NCBI GenBank assembly: GCA_030147745.1
Contig: JASBUS010000020.1
Coordinates: 1-55,025, forward strand
Length of the DNA stretch: 55,025 nt
From: Alphaproteobacteria bacterium
GTDB lineage: Bacteria; Pseudomonadota; Alphaproteobacteria; Micavibrionales; Micavibrionaceae
Direction: 5' to 3'
Shown: in pieces, positions 8,133 through 16,943 of the stretch
Position numbering within the stretch: position 1 is the first letter of the stretch
How the letters are laid out: every line of letters starts with the position of its first letter
Notes under the pieces: model-generated
Seen by the model: only the letters and a program-made list of their open reading frames with translations
What the model was told of the DNA's origin: nothing
Database searches by the model: none
Made by a program: the position numbers and the translations under genes

Positions 8133-9494
8133 TTATTTGCCAATACAAAAATCACGGAAAATTACGTCGAGGAGGTCTTCGACATCTACACGGCCAGTAA
8201 TGCGGCCAATCGCGCGCATGGCGAGGCGCATATCTTCAGCCGCGAGTTCTGGCAAGCCAATTTCAAGGGCACGATCAATTGATTCCAGCGCGTCATTTAA
8301 TGCTTCACGATGACGAGCGCGGGTCAGACTTGGGGCTTCGCGCGTGCCGATGATTTTTTCGATGCGCTCGCTGAGGCGTTTAATCAGGCGCTCTAGGCCT
8401 TCGCTTTCTTTAACCGAAATACAAATTGGGTTTTGATCGGCAATTTGCGGCACAACGCCATCATAAAGGTCGATTTTATTGACGACGAATAAATCATCTT
8501 CGCCCGCGAGCTGCAAGGTATGCAGGTTTAAATCTGGCAATTCCGTACCATTAAAGACCAAAAGTTTAATATCCGCTTTTTTCGCGCGTTCAATGGCACG
8601 GCGAATACCTTCGCTTTCAACCATATCATGGCCGTCTTGTGAATCTTCAAGCTGTTCAGGGCGCAGCCCCGCCGTATCCGCCAATACGACAGGGTAACCA
8701 TCCAGATTTAAATGCGCTTCGATAATATCACGCGTTGTGCCGGCCATTTGCGAGACAATCGCGACATCACGTTTGGCGAGGGCGTTTAATAATGATGATT
8801 TACCGGCATTCGGCGCACCGATAATCACGACCTGCACCCCGTCACGCAGCCTTTCGCCGCGGCGGTTATCATCGAGATGTTCACGAATTTCGCCGCCTAG
8901 CGCCACTAACTTATCGCGCATACGAGAGAATGCGGTTTCTTCGATATCTTCGTCTTCGGCGAAATCAATATCGGCTTCCATATAAGCGAGCATTTTTTTA
9001 AGGCGATCCGCCCAATCAATATAAATCGCACTTAATGTGCCATCCATTTGAATGAGCGCTTGTTTATGTTGCTCTTCGGTTTCAGCGTGGATAAGGTCGG
9101 AAATCCCCTCAGCCTCGATCAAATCCATCTTGTCATTTTGGAAGGCGCGTTTTGAAAATTCACCCGCTTCAGCCATGCGGTGGCCATCAAGTTTAGAGAG
9201 GACTTCCAACAAAATTTTACGTACGGCTAAACCGCCATGAATATGATATTCAACAACATCTTCACCCGTGAAGCTATGCGGGGCGACAAAGGGGATAATC
9301 ATCGCCTTATCAATTAAGCTTTGATCTTTTGGATTATGTAGGCGGCACAAGAAGGTACGGCGCGGTACAAAAAAGCCCTCCGCTTTGCCCGTCAATATCT
9401 GTAAACCTTTAAATGCATCTGGGCCTGATACCCGAATAACGGCAACGCCGCTTGTGCCGGGTGGGGTTGAAAGGGCATAAATTGTCTGTTTCAC
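8133..9494 (-). CDS. mnmE: tRNA modification GTPase MnmE (TrmE)
   Basis: GTPase that, with MnmG, installs the (carboxymethyl)aminomethyl group at C5 of wobble uridine 34 in certain tRNAs. The N-terminal folate-binding domain spans about residues 1-120, followed by a helical domain. The inserted G domain has G1 GAPNAGKSS at 226, switch AGTTRD, DTAGLR and NKID. The protein ends FCIGK, the invariant C-terminal motif with the catalytic Cys. 453 residues, full length. Its partner mnmG lies 31 kb away on the other side of the origin, although the two genes are neighbours in many alphaproteobacteria. Confidence 0.97.
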   Translation of the reverse strand: MKQTIYALSTPPGTSGVAVIRVSGPDAFKGLQILTGKAEGFFVPRRTFLCRLHNPKDQSLIDKAMIIPFVAPHSFTGEDVVEYHIHGGLAVRKILLEVLSKLDGHRMAEAGEFSKRAFQNDKMDLIEAEGISDLIHAETEEQHKQALIQMDGTLSAIYIDWADRLKKMLAYMEADIDFAEDEDIEETAFSRMRDKLVALGGEIREHLDDNRRGERLRDGVQVVIIGAPNAGKSSLLNALAKRDVAIVSQMAGTTRDIIEAHLNLDGYPVVLADTAGLRPEQLEDSQDGHDMVESEGIRRAIERAKKADIKLLVFNGTELPDLNLHTLQLAGEDDLFVVNKIDLYDGVVPQIADQNPICISVKESEGLERLIKRLSERIEKIIGTREAPSLTRARHREALNDALESIDRALEIGLPELAAEDMRLAMRAIGRITGRVDVEDLLDVIFRDFCIGK

Positions 9495-9575
9495 TGCGTT
9501 TTACACTCCGCCATAACCGCATTAATATCTGCGCTCTAGTGTATCAGCTTTGCGGGTTTAGACAATTAAATTACG

Positions 9576-9612
9576 CATAAAAAAACACGCCGCAAATTTT
9601 GGGCGTGTTCTT
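9576..9612 (-). terminator. Terminator of the DUF6489 gene
   Basis: On the minus strand ACACGCCC pairs imperfectly with GGCGTGT around an AT-rich loop, followed by a run of seven T (A tract at 9579-9585 on the plus strand). It lies just past the stop of the gene at 9628-9891. Confidence 0.65.
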
Positions 9613-9627
9613 AAAACTGCCTAAGCT

Positions 9628-9891
9628 CTATGCGTCGTCAGCTTTTTTCTTAGCGGTTGGATTTTGCATGCCCATTTGCTGCCAGAACATTTTCTGCATT
9701 TCACCAAAGCCCTGCATCGTCGCCGGCATCCATGTCTTAATCAGCTCTTCAGCGCTAACGGCGCGGATATTTTCTTCTAAGCGCTCTTGCAGTTCCGCCA
9801 TTAACTTTTCCTGCATCGGCACAACATCTGGCAAGCCAAAGAATTTACGTGCTTCTTCAGGTGTACATTCAATTTCAAATTCGATTTTCAT
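9628..9891 (-). CDS. DUF6489 family small protein
   Basis: An 87-residue cytoplasmic protein. MKIEFEIECTPEEARKFFGL followed by PDVVPMQEKLMAEL and the later KTWMPATMQGFGEMQKMFW match a small alphaproteobacterial family I recall as DUF6489. It is predicted as a short beta strand followed by amphipathic helices, with a basic Lys-rich tail. Function unknown. It lies upstream of mnmE on the same strand but has its own terminator between them, so it is probably a separate unit. The family name is from recall; the reading frame is secure. Confidence 0.8.
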   Translation of the reverse strand: MKIEFEIECTPEEARKFFGLPDVVPMQEKLMAELQERLEENIRAVSAEELIKTWMPATMQGFGEMQKMFWQQMGMQNPTAKKKADDA

Positions 9892-10039
9892 GTTTTATCC
9901 TTTTTAAATTCTGTCTTCTTTTTTAGCATATTATTGCCGTGCTCGCATGCGAAAATATAATTTTTATGAAAAATATTTGCTTTTTAGGTTATTTTATTTT
10001 AAAAAATTCAGAAATATAAAAATAATAAGATACAGGGCA

Positions 10040-10681
10040 ATGAATTTAAAAAATTTTCTCATTGGTAAAACACCAATATATATCCAATTTTTTCGCGGTT
10101 GCATACTCGGTATGGGTTTAAGTGCGGCCGCTTATACCTCTCTTCAGTTTCTTCCTGGTGAAGACCTTTCTGATGGCGATAAACAAAGTCTAACTGATGT
10201 TTTTAATGATAGCATTAATATTGATGATATCAACTATCATCGTTCACCTTTTGGCAATAAACTCCTGCGTTTCTTTGGCGCTGATGGTGTAACTGTGGGT
10301 AATACGGTTATTACAAATTATAAATATTCTAAAGGCACTGATGTTTATAAATATGTTTTAATCCATGAAGCTGCGCATATTTGGCAAAATCAGAATTGTC
10401 CGTTTAATATATTCAATAATCTAGGTGATGAAATTCGTAATGCTTTTTCAGAACAGATCGATATGTATAAATATCATCTAGATGACAGCAAAGATTTACG
10501 TGATTACAACCACGAACAGCAAGCTAGCATCATAGCTGATTATTTTATGCCTCATATTGGCGCAAGCTTTGGCCTTGTTAAAAATAAATTTTCGTCTGAT
10601 GCTGAAAAACAAGCTGTATATGATGCCGTGATGAAAAACTTCCTGAACGACCCGAAATACATACAGAAACACTGTTTATAA
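10040..10681 (+). CDS. Putative HExxH metallopeptidase-fold protein, copy 1
   Basis: About 213 residues. An N-terminal hydrophobic segment (FRGCILGMGLSAAAYTSLQFL) is probably a membrane anchor or uncleaved signal. A region resembling Vgr-related/eCIS-core (DUF4157-like) proteins follows: LSDGDKQSLTDVFNDSINIDDINYHRS, then VLIHEAAHIWQNQNC with an intact HExxH zinc site near residue 112, and later RDYNHEQQASIIADYF. The start at 10040 is chosen because it aligns with the paralogue's start; a longer frame from 9947 would add an AT-rich, Lys/Phe/Tyr-rich leader that looks non-coding. The ribosome site is weak. It lies 88 bases upstream of its paralogue. Substrate unknown; protease activity is inferred only from the motif. 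Confidence 0.65.
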   Translation: MNLKNFLIGKTPIYIQFFRGCILGMGLSAAAYTSLQFLPGEDLSDGDKQSLTDVFNDSINIDDINYHRSPFGNKLLRFFGADGVTVGNTVITNYKYSKGTDVYKYVLIHEAAHIWQNQNCPFNIFNNLGDEIRNAFSEQIDMYKYHLDDSKDLRDYNHEQQASIIADYFMPHIGASFGLVKNKFSSDAEKQAVYDAVMKNFLNDPKYIQKHCL

Positions 10682-10769
10682 TGCGCTTAAGCAAAAATCT
10701 TGACGGCTCACCTAAAAATATATATGTTATGTAAATTATTTTATGGGAGATAAAAGGGGAGCCCAGAAA

Positions 10770-11477
10770 ATGCTCAGTCAGATTTTTAGCAAAGATGCAT
10801 CAAAATCAATCAAAGCTTTACGCTATGCCGCCTATACGGCGCTTGGGCTTTATGGCGCATCACTCACATTTGAATATGCGACAGAAGCTGATTTTAGCCC
10901 TGAGCAGGAACAAACCCTGAAGGCCGTTTTTCAAGATAGTTTGGATATAGACGCCATCACTTATCGTAAATCAAAAGTCACGGATTATTTAATTGAACAA
11001 AATGGCGCAGAAGCATTTGCACTGGGCAATGACATGCAAATTCACACGCGATTTTATGAACAAAAAGACCCTTATAATATGAAATCATGGTTATTCCTGC
11101 ATGAATCAACCCATATTTGGCAGCATCAAAATTGCCATACGCCCGCGCCACATTTCTTATATGCTATGGCACATGACCTTTATATGTTGCACTGGGGAAA
11201 TGACAACGGCGAAGAACATCAAAATGTTTCGTATTTCTATCGTTTAACGGCGGATCGTGATTTGGCTGATTATAACCGTGAACAACAGGCAAGCCTTGTT
11301 GCCGATTACTTCCGCATAAAAAATGGTGGCTATCCCGTTTATCTCCACTTTAACCAAAACTATAAACGCGATATGCATTTATATGAATCTGTCATGGCGA
11401 AATTTTTGAAAGACCCAAGCTATATTCGCGAAAATTGCACGAATATTCTCTATTTCGATGCGAAAGCTGGATTATAA
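10770..11477 (+). CDS. Putative HExxH metallopeptidase-fold protein, copy 2
   Basis: About 235 residues and clearly paralogous to the preceding gene. It has an N-terminal hydrophobic segment (YAAYTALGLYGASLTF), FSPEQEQTLKAVFQDSLDIDAITYRKS, LFLHESTHIWQHQNC (intact HExxH near residue 114), then LADYNREQQASLVADYF. A conserved Cys follows the HExxH helix in both copies and another lies near the C-terminus (RENC here, QKHC in copy 1), so a disulfide is plausible. The start at 10770 has AGGGGAG eight bases upstream; the ATG at 10743 precedes that site. It contains an extra segment after the motif relative to copy 1. It ends two bases before the convergent rho stop codon. Confidence 0.7.
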   Translation: MLSQIFSKDASKSIKALRYAAYTALGLYGASLTFEYATEADFSPEQEQTLKAVFQDSLDIDAITYRKSKVTDYLIEQNGAEAFALGNDMQIHTRFYEQKDPYNMKSWLFLHESTHIWQHQNCHTPAPHFLYAMAHDLYMLHWGNDNGEEHQNVSYFYRLTADRDLADYNREQQASLVADYFRIKNGGYPVYLHFNQNYKRDMHLYESVMAKFLKDPSYIRENCTNILYFDAKAGL

Positions 11478-11478
11478 C

Positions 11479-12735
11479 TTACTGGTTCATTGACCCGAAG
11501 AAGTCATCATTATTCTTAGACCCACGAAGTTTGTCGAGCAAGAATTCAACTGCATCAACTGTGCCCATTGGGTTAAGAATACGGCGCAATACCCACATTT
11601 TCTGTAGGTTATCTTTACCGACCAGAAGTTCTTCTTTACGTGTACCAGATTTCTGAATATCAATCGCTGGGAAGACGCGTTTATCCGCAATCTTACGATC
11701 CATAACGATTTCAGCGTTACCTGTACCTTTGAATTCTTCGAAAATGACCTCGTCCATACGTGAGCCTGTTTCGACCAAAGCTGTCGCGATAATCGTCAAT
11801 GACCCGCCTTGTTCAATGTTACGCGCCGCACCGAAGAAGCGTTTTGGACGTTGCAAGGCGTTGGCATCAACACCACCCGTCAAAACTTTACCTGATGAAG
11901 GCACAACAGTGTTATAGGCACGCGCCAGACGCGTAATCGAGTCAAGTAGGATCACCACGTCGCGTTTATGTTCCACCAAACGCTTGGCTTTTTCCATGAC
12001 CATTTCGGCGACCTGTACGTGACGCGATGCTGGTTCATCGAATGTTGATGAAATCACTTCGCCGCGTACGCTACGCGCCATGTCGGTTACTTCCTCTGGA
12101 CGTTCGTCGATCAACAAAACGATCAAATAGGCGTCAGGGTGGTTTTGCGCAATAGATGTCGCAATATTTTGCAGCATCACTGTTTTACCTGTACGTGGCG
12201 GCGCGACCAACAATGCACGCTGACCAAAACCCATAGGCGCAACCAATTCAATCACGCGTTGGGTGAAGGCTTTTTTGGTTGGGTCTTCAATTTCAAGTTT
12301 GATTTTACGGTCTGGATATAGCGGCGTTAAGTTATCAAAGTTGATACGGTGACGCAGCTTTTCAGGTGTTTCGCCGTTAATTGAACCGACTTTTAACAAT
12401 GCGAAATAACGCTCAGAATCTTTAGGGGCGCGAATTTCGCCTTCAACAATATCACCTGTACGCAAGCCAAAGCGGCGCACTTGCGATGGTGATACATAAA
12501 TATCATCTGGACCTGGAAGGTAGTTTTCTTCTGGTGAACGCAAGAAGCCGAAACCATCTTGCAATACTTCTAACACGCCGGTGCCGGAAATTGGCACATC
12601 TTGATGCGCGAGTTGTTTAAGGATCGCGAACATCATGTCCTGTTTGCGCATTGACCCGCAATTTTCAATTTCGAGTTCTTCTGCAAAGGCAAGCAGTTCA
12701 GCCGGAGAGCGTGTTTTCAATTCTTGTAAGTTCAT
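11479..12735 (-). CDS. rho: Transcription termination factor Rho
   Basis: Hexameric RNA-dependent ATPase that terminates transcription. An N-terminal helical domain is followed by the cold-shock-like primary RNA-binding domain ([22 protein letters not shown], about 61-82), Walker A APPRTGKT at 178-185, the Q-loop/R-loop region and Walker [17 protein letters not shown]. The 418 residues are standard, with no inserted domain. Upstream are about 300 non-coding bases, long enough for the attenuating leader known for rho genes, though I see no specific element. Rho-hem genes-oriC order resembles Caulobacter. Confidence 0.98.
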   Translation of the reverse strand: MNLQELKTRSPAELLAFAEELEIENCGSMRKQDMMFAILKQLAHQDVPISGTGVLEVLQDGFGFLRSPEENYLPGPDDIYVSPSQVRRFGLRTGDIVEGEIRAPKDSERYFALLKVGSINGETPEKLRHRINFDNLTPLYPDRKIKLEIEDPTKKAFTQRVIELVAPMGFGQRALLVAPPRTGKTVMLQNIATSIAQNHPDAYLIVLLIDERPEEVTDMARSVRGEVISSTFDEPASRHVQVAEMVMEKAKRLVEHKRDVVILLDSITRLARAYNTVVPSSGKVLTGGVDANALQRPKRFFGAARNIEQGGSLTIIATALVETGSRMDEVIFEEFKGTGNAEIVMDRKIADKRVFPAIDIQKSGTRKEELLVGKDNLQKMWVLRRILNPMGTVDAVEFLLDKLRGSKNNDDFFGSMNQ

Positions 12736-13037
12736 GTGTTTAACTTTTAATGATTGATGGTTTTCGAGTGTAAGGGAGATTTAAGAAAATTAGACGATTG
12801 AAGTAAGAAGGCCTAGTTTCGTTAAGTTAAATTTTAGAGGGTAAGTTTTAAAAAACTTTTAATTATACATATTCAAACCCCGAACCCTCTGACCATTGCA
12901 CCCTTGGGCGCGCACACAAATTCCTAAATTTTGGGGGTTTGTTCTTTAGACTTTTCCACAATTATCAAAATAAATTTGTCGAGTCAAGCTTAAACAACTA
13001 TAATGAATAGAGTTTTTTATTACGGGGTTATCAAATT
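12736..13037. other. Divergent intergenic region rho / 13038 gene
   Basis: About 300 bases without a supportable ORF. It holds the rho 5-prime leader on the minus side, a pyrimidine-rich, Rho-utilisation-like C-rich patch around 12876-12910, and a good sigma70-type promoter for the (+) gene at 12976-13004. Nothing else is seen. Confidence 0.5.
12976..13004 (+). promoter_or_regulatory. Sigma70-type promoter for the 13038 gene
   Basis: TTGTCG at 12976-12981, a 17-base spacer, and a perfect TATAAT at 12999-13004. The expected transcript start near 13011 leaves a short leader with GGGG (13024-13027) before the ATG. Confidence 0.7.
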
Positions 13038-13811
13038 ATGTCTGTTTTTCGTTTTTTTTCCGCTTTGCTTTGCTGTTTTGCGCTGATGCCTGTATCTGCT
13101 CATGCCGCTAAAGACACCCCAGCGCGGATCGTGAAACATAAAATTTATCGTAGCTATGATAAAATGGCCGAAGAGCAAAAATTCCCTATGGTCATGCAAA
13201 GTATTCAACAGCGCCTGAATACACCATATGCATCGCGTAATGATTTGAATGTCGCGATGTTTTGGCTGCGTGATCAATATCTTTATGATAATGGCGACCC
13301 CAAATACGGCCTTGGCTATGTTCAGTTTTTGGAAAGCCTGACCCGTAACACCAAAGATTCAGACCCTGTGCAATCCGACAACCTGAAACAAAATGGTGTA
13401 ATTCATTATTTTGTGTCTGAACATTTTATCATCAGCGATATTGCACGCTGCGCCGACCCAACAGCGGGACAAAATACCCGCCGAGAATTGGAACAAATGC
13501 GCCAAAATTATCTGCGCCGCTTTGCCGCCATGACCTATGAGAATAAAGAAAAGACGTTTAAATCAATCTTTGATTTAATCACGGAACGCAAAGACCGCGC
13601 ACCATACACCGAAATTTGTAAAAGCGGCGAAGCGCATATGAAAAAAGCGCTGGCCAGTGGTCAATTCACACAAGATTTGCAAAGTAAAGATGGCTCACAA
13701 GCCTTCATTGATGACAATTTGCCACCAGAACTCATCGATGACAAAACATGGGCGCAGCGTTATGGCAGCATCTTTAATGCGTTGAAAAACGATCTATTGG
13801 CTTTGCAATAA
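13038..13811 (+). CDS. Hypothetical secreted protein
   Basis: Not recognised. 257 residues with a clear signal peptide (FFSALLCCFALMPVSAHAA, cleavage near residue 24), so periplasmic or exported. The mature part is helical and rich in Lys, Asp and Gln. A Cys pair is possible between DIARC near 141 and TEICKS near 195. The pattern of N-terminal YRSYDKMAEEQKFPMVMQSIQQRLN and a C-terminal DDKTWAQRYGSIFNALKNDL matches no family I know. It has its own strong promoter and a GGGG ribosome site, and ends one base before the convergent xthA. Confidence 0.8.
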   Translation: MSVFRFFSALLCCFALMPVSAHAAKDTPARIVKHKIYRSYDKMAEEQKFPMVMQSIQQRLNTPYASRNDLNVAMFWLRDQYLYDNGDPKYGLGYVQFLESLTRNTKDSDPVQSDNLKQNGVIHYFVSEHFIISDIARCADPTAGQNTRRELEQMRQNYLRRFAAMTYENKEKTFKSIFDLITERKDRAPYTEICKSGEAHMKKALASGQFTQDLQSKDGSQAFIDDNLPPELIDDKTWAQRYGSIFNALKNDLLALQ

Positions 13812-13812
13812 A

Positions 13813-14622
13813 TCAGCCAAAAGCAAAATCGACCATAACAGGGACGTGATCGGATGGTTTTTCGACATCGCGCATATCGAGTAGAATATCATGCGCTTTG
13901 AGATGTGGTTTTAAATCAGCGGTGACCCAAACATGGTCAAGGCGGCGGCCGCGGTTTGATTTACGCCAATCGCGGTTACGATAAGACCACCATGTATAGC
14001 ATTTTTCATCTTCAGGAATAAAATGGCGCATCGCATCAACCCAGTTAATGCCTTGCTGCATTTTGTTCAGGGCATCAACCTCGATTGGGGTATGCGAAAC
14101 AATCTTCAATAATTGTTTATGTGACCATACATCATGTTCAAGTGGGGCGATGTTAAAATCACCAACAGCGATCATAGCTTTCTCATCGCTATGGTTCGCG
14201 CGGAACCAATCATCAAGCTCAGCCACAAAATCAAGTTTATGGGCAAATTTGTCATTGATTTCACGGTCTGGTTCATCGCCGCCCGCTGGGATATAAATAC
14301 AGTGCACTTCAATAGGTTTGGCAAAGCCAGGCATGTTAAGCATAGCCGAAATATGACGCGCGTCTTCACGCTCAACGCGGTTATAAATTTTAACATCACT
14401 GATCGGATGCTTTGATAAAATTGCGACGCCGTTATAACCTTTAATCCCTTCAATATGATTATAAATATAACCAAGTTCAGTGAAGGCCTCATAAGGGAAT
14501 TTATCATTCGGCGTTTTGGTTTCCTGTAAACAGACAACATCGGGGGCGTGGTCACGCATTAAGTCTTGCACGATTGCCGCGCGCATACGCACCGAGTTAA
14601 TATTCCATGTACAGATACGCAT
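13813..14622 (-). CDS. xthA: Exodeoxyribonuclease III (AP endonuclease)
   Basis: Mg-dependent EEP-family nuclease acting in base-excision repair: cleaves 5-prime to abasic sites and removes 3-prime blocking groups. Motifs: RICTWNINSVRMR at the N-terminus, CLQETKT (metal-binding Glu) near residue 35, YIPAGGDE near 110, GDFNIAPLEHDVW near 155, and the C-terminal RRLDHVW and SDHVPVMVDF (catalytic His). 269 residues, full length. Start ATG at 14622; the preceding TTG adds one residue and is less likely. The next gene upstream on the same strand is an unknown helical protein. Confidence 0.95.
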   Translation of the reverse strand: MRICTWNINSVRMRAAIVQDLMRDHAPDVVCLQETKTPNDKFPYEAFTELGYIYNHIEGIKGYNGVAILSKHPISDVKIYNRVEREDARHISAMLNMPGFAKPIEVHCIYIPAGGDEPDREINDKFAHKLDFVAELDDWFRANHSDEKAMIAVGDFNIAPLEHDVWSHKQLLKIVSHTPIEVDALNKMQQGINWVDAMRHFIPEDEKCYTWWSYRNRDWRKSNRGRRLDHVWVTADLKPHLKAHDILLDMRDVEKPSDHVPVMVDFAFG

Positions 14623-14668
14623 CAATATTGCCTTTTGTCATTGTCTGTTAAAAATTAATAGACGCCGC

Positions 14669-15190
14669 TTATATATCAAAATTTCTAAGCCACGCGTCGA
14701 TATCTCTATCAGGGCGGTAAGGTGGCGGCAAGCTTTTATCATGTTTATAGAAGTCAAACATTTGCTCAACGACATGTTCTTGCTCTGGCGGCAGCTTCAC
14801 ATATTGCAGCAAAAAATAACGCTGAAGATAGTCTTTGCGCAATTCTTCGGTCGCATAGACCATTGGCCAGCCCGGAGATTCTTCTTCGCGTTTGCGTTTA
14901 TAAGCGGCATAGCGCTTGTGGAAATCACCATCTGTGCCTGAGGCTTGTTTTAAAACAGTCAGGGTGAATGCTTTGACAACTTCAAGCTGTTTACCGCGCA
15001 CACTGGCGATACGGCTTTCAAGGCCTTCGCGCGATTCTGGGTCACCGAAACCATTAAAAATAGACCAAAAACCTTCAGCGCGTTTTTTCGGGCATTTCGC
15101 TAATTTTAAAATCAGCTCACGTTCTTTTTCGATTAGGGGTTTGGCTTGCAAATCCCAATGCTTGACCAGTTTTTCTGTGAGTTCGGCCAT
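14669..15190 (-). CDS. Hypothetical helical protein between glnB and xthA
   Basis: Not recognised. 173 residues, highly charged and probably all-helical, no signal peptide, so cytoplasmic. The start at 15190 has AGGG eight bases upstream. The longer frame to 15343 runs antisense-like through glnB and is not used. Visible segments are LVKHWDLQAKPLIEKERELILKL, FWSIFNGFGDPESREGLESRI and a C-terminal Pro/Asp-rich end with PPPYRPDRDIDAWLRNFDI. It lies 34 bases downstream of glnB and 46 upstream of xthA on the same strand, so co-transcription is possible. No function proposed. Confidence 0.75.
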   Translation of the reverse strand: MAELTEKLVKHWDLQAKPLIEKERELILKLAKCPKKRAEGFWSIFNGFGDPESREGLESRIASVRGKQLEVVKAFTLTVLKQASGTDGDFHKRYAAYKRKREEESPGWPMVYATEELRKDYLQRYFLLQYVKLPPEQEHVVEQMFDFYKHDKSLPPPYRPDRDIDAWLRNFDI

Positions 15191-15224
15191 ATCTTCATCC
15201 CTGTTTATTTTTTTGTTTTTATTA

Positions 15225-15575
<351 letters not shown>

Positions 15576-15671
15576 TTATTTGGCTAATAAAGTCCTTGTA
15601 TAGGCGCTTGGAAGTTTTATATTACATTCTGCAATATAGCCTTATTCGGCAGATAAATGAAGGTATGATTT

Positions 15672-16943
15672 ATGCAGAATTCAGATGCTGCACAGAAGAA
15701 AAATATTCTTAAAACCCAAGTCGCCATTATTGGTGGCGGGCAGTCCGGTTTAACCTTAGCCGCCATATTGGGTCGCCATGGCATAAATGTCATATGTGTT
15801 GACCGCGACCCGCCCGCGTTACATCAATCCGAAAATTTTGATCTACGCACGACGGCCATTTCTTATGGTTCATCGCAGGTCTTAAAAGCCGCTGGCGTAT
15901 GGGATATTTTATTAGGTGATGCCTGCGCCATTAAAGATATTGATATTTTAGACAGCGATTCACCCGTATTGTTAAAATTCCTGATTGATGATGTACAAAA
16001 AGATGCCTTTGGCTGGATCATCAATAACCGTGATATGCGTATCGCCCTGCAGGAAGAGATCAGCAAGCAAGATAGCGTCAATCACATCGCCCCTGACCAA
16101 GCGACCGCCTTTACCGCGCATGATGATTATATTGAAATTACATTGGCAAGCGGCCTAACCATTCAGGCTGATTTATTGGTCGGTGCTGATGGGCGCGCGT
16201 CTTTTGTGCGTAAACATGCCAATATTCCAACACGAAAATGGCCGTATAATCAACGCGCCGTTATTTGTACTTTAGCGCATGAACACCCGCATAACAATGT
16301 CGCGATTGAACATTTTAAAGCCGAAGGCCCATTTGCGGTTTTACCGATGAGTGATGACCAAGATGGCACATATCGCTCATCCCTCGTCTGGACTGAAGAA
16401 TATGACGGCAGCCGTTATGCAGATGAACATAGTTTAATGGCGCTTTCTGATGATGAATTTAATGCTGAATTAAACAAAAGATTCCCTAAATTTTATGGTC
16501 ATGTACGCATGATATCCCAGCGCCGCGCTTTCCCGCTCGGCCTTGAACATGCCGTTGATTATATCGCGCCGCGCCTTTGTTTAATTGCTGATGCCGCACA
16601 TGGTATCCACCCGATTGCGGGGCAGGGGCTGAACTTAGGGATGCGCGATATTGCCGCCCTTGCCGAAATATTGGTTGATGCACATGACCGCGGCCAAGAT
16701 CTTGGCGCTGAAGATTTGCTCGAAAGCTATCAACGCAAACGCCGTTTTGACAATATGGCGATGGCGGCTGTGACCGATGCTTTGGTCAAAATATTTGCTG
16801 TATCTTTCCCGCCTTTCCGCGCGGCACGTCAATTGGGGCTGAAAGCCGTTGACCGCATAAATCCCGTGAAAAGATTTTTTATGAAACAAGCCATGGGGAC
16901 ATCAGGCTTGCTACCAAATTTAATTAAAGAAGATAAAGAATGA
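15672..16943 (+). CDS. UbiH/UbiF/COQ6 family FAD-dependent monooxygenase
   Basis: Flavoprotein hydroxylase of the ubiquinone ring. Motifs: FAD-binding GGGQSGLTLAAILG near residue 20, the family segment FDLRTTAISYGS near 56, VGADGRASFVRK near 173, and GDAAHGIHPIAGQGLNLGMRDI (FAD/ribityl binding and UbiH signature) near 300. 423 residues, full length. Start ATG at 15672 with GAAGG eight bases upstream. Its stop overlaps the next gene's start by four bases, implying translational coupling. The ring position it hydroxylates cannot be read from sequence, so no symbol is given. It joins coq9 and ubiB as the third quinone gene here. Confidence 0.93.
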   Translation: MQNSDAAQKKNILKTQVAIIGGGQSGLTLAAILGRHGINVICVDRDPPALHQSENFDLRTTAISYGSSQVLKAAGVWDILLGDACAIKDIDILDSDSPVLLKFLIDDVQKDAFGWIINNRDMRIALQEEISKQDSVNHIAPDQATAFTAHDDYIEITLASGLTIQADLLVGADGRASFVRKHANIPTRKWPYNQRAVICTLAHEHPHNNVAIEHFKAEGPFAVLPMSDDQDGTYRSSLVWTEEYDGSRYADEHSLMALSDDEFNAELNKRFPKFYGHVRMISQRRAFPLGLEHAVDYIAPRLCLIADAAHGIHPIAGQGLNLGMRDIAALAEILVDAHDRGQDLGAEDLLESYQRKRRFDNMAMAAVTDALVKIFAVSFPPFRAARQLGLKAVDRINPVKRFFMKQAMGTSGLLPNLIKEDKE

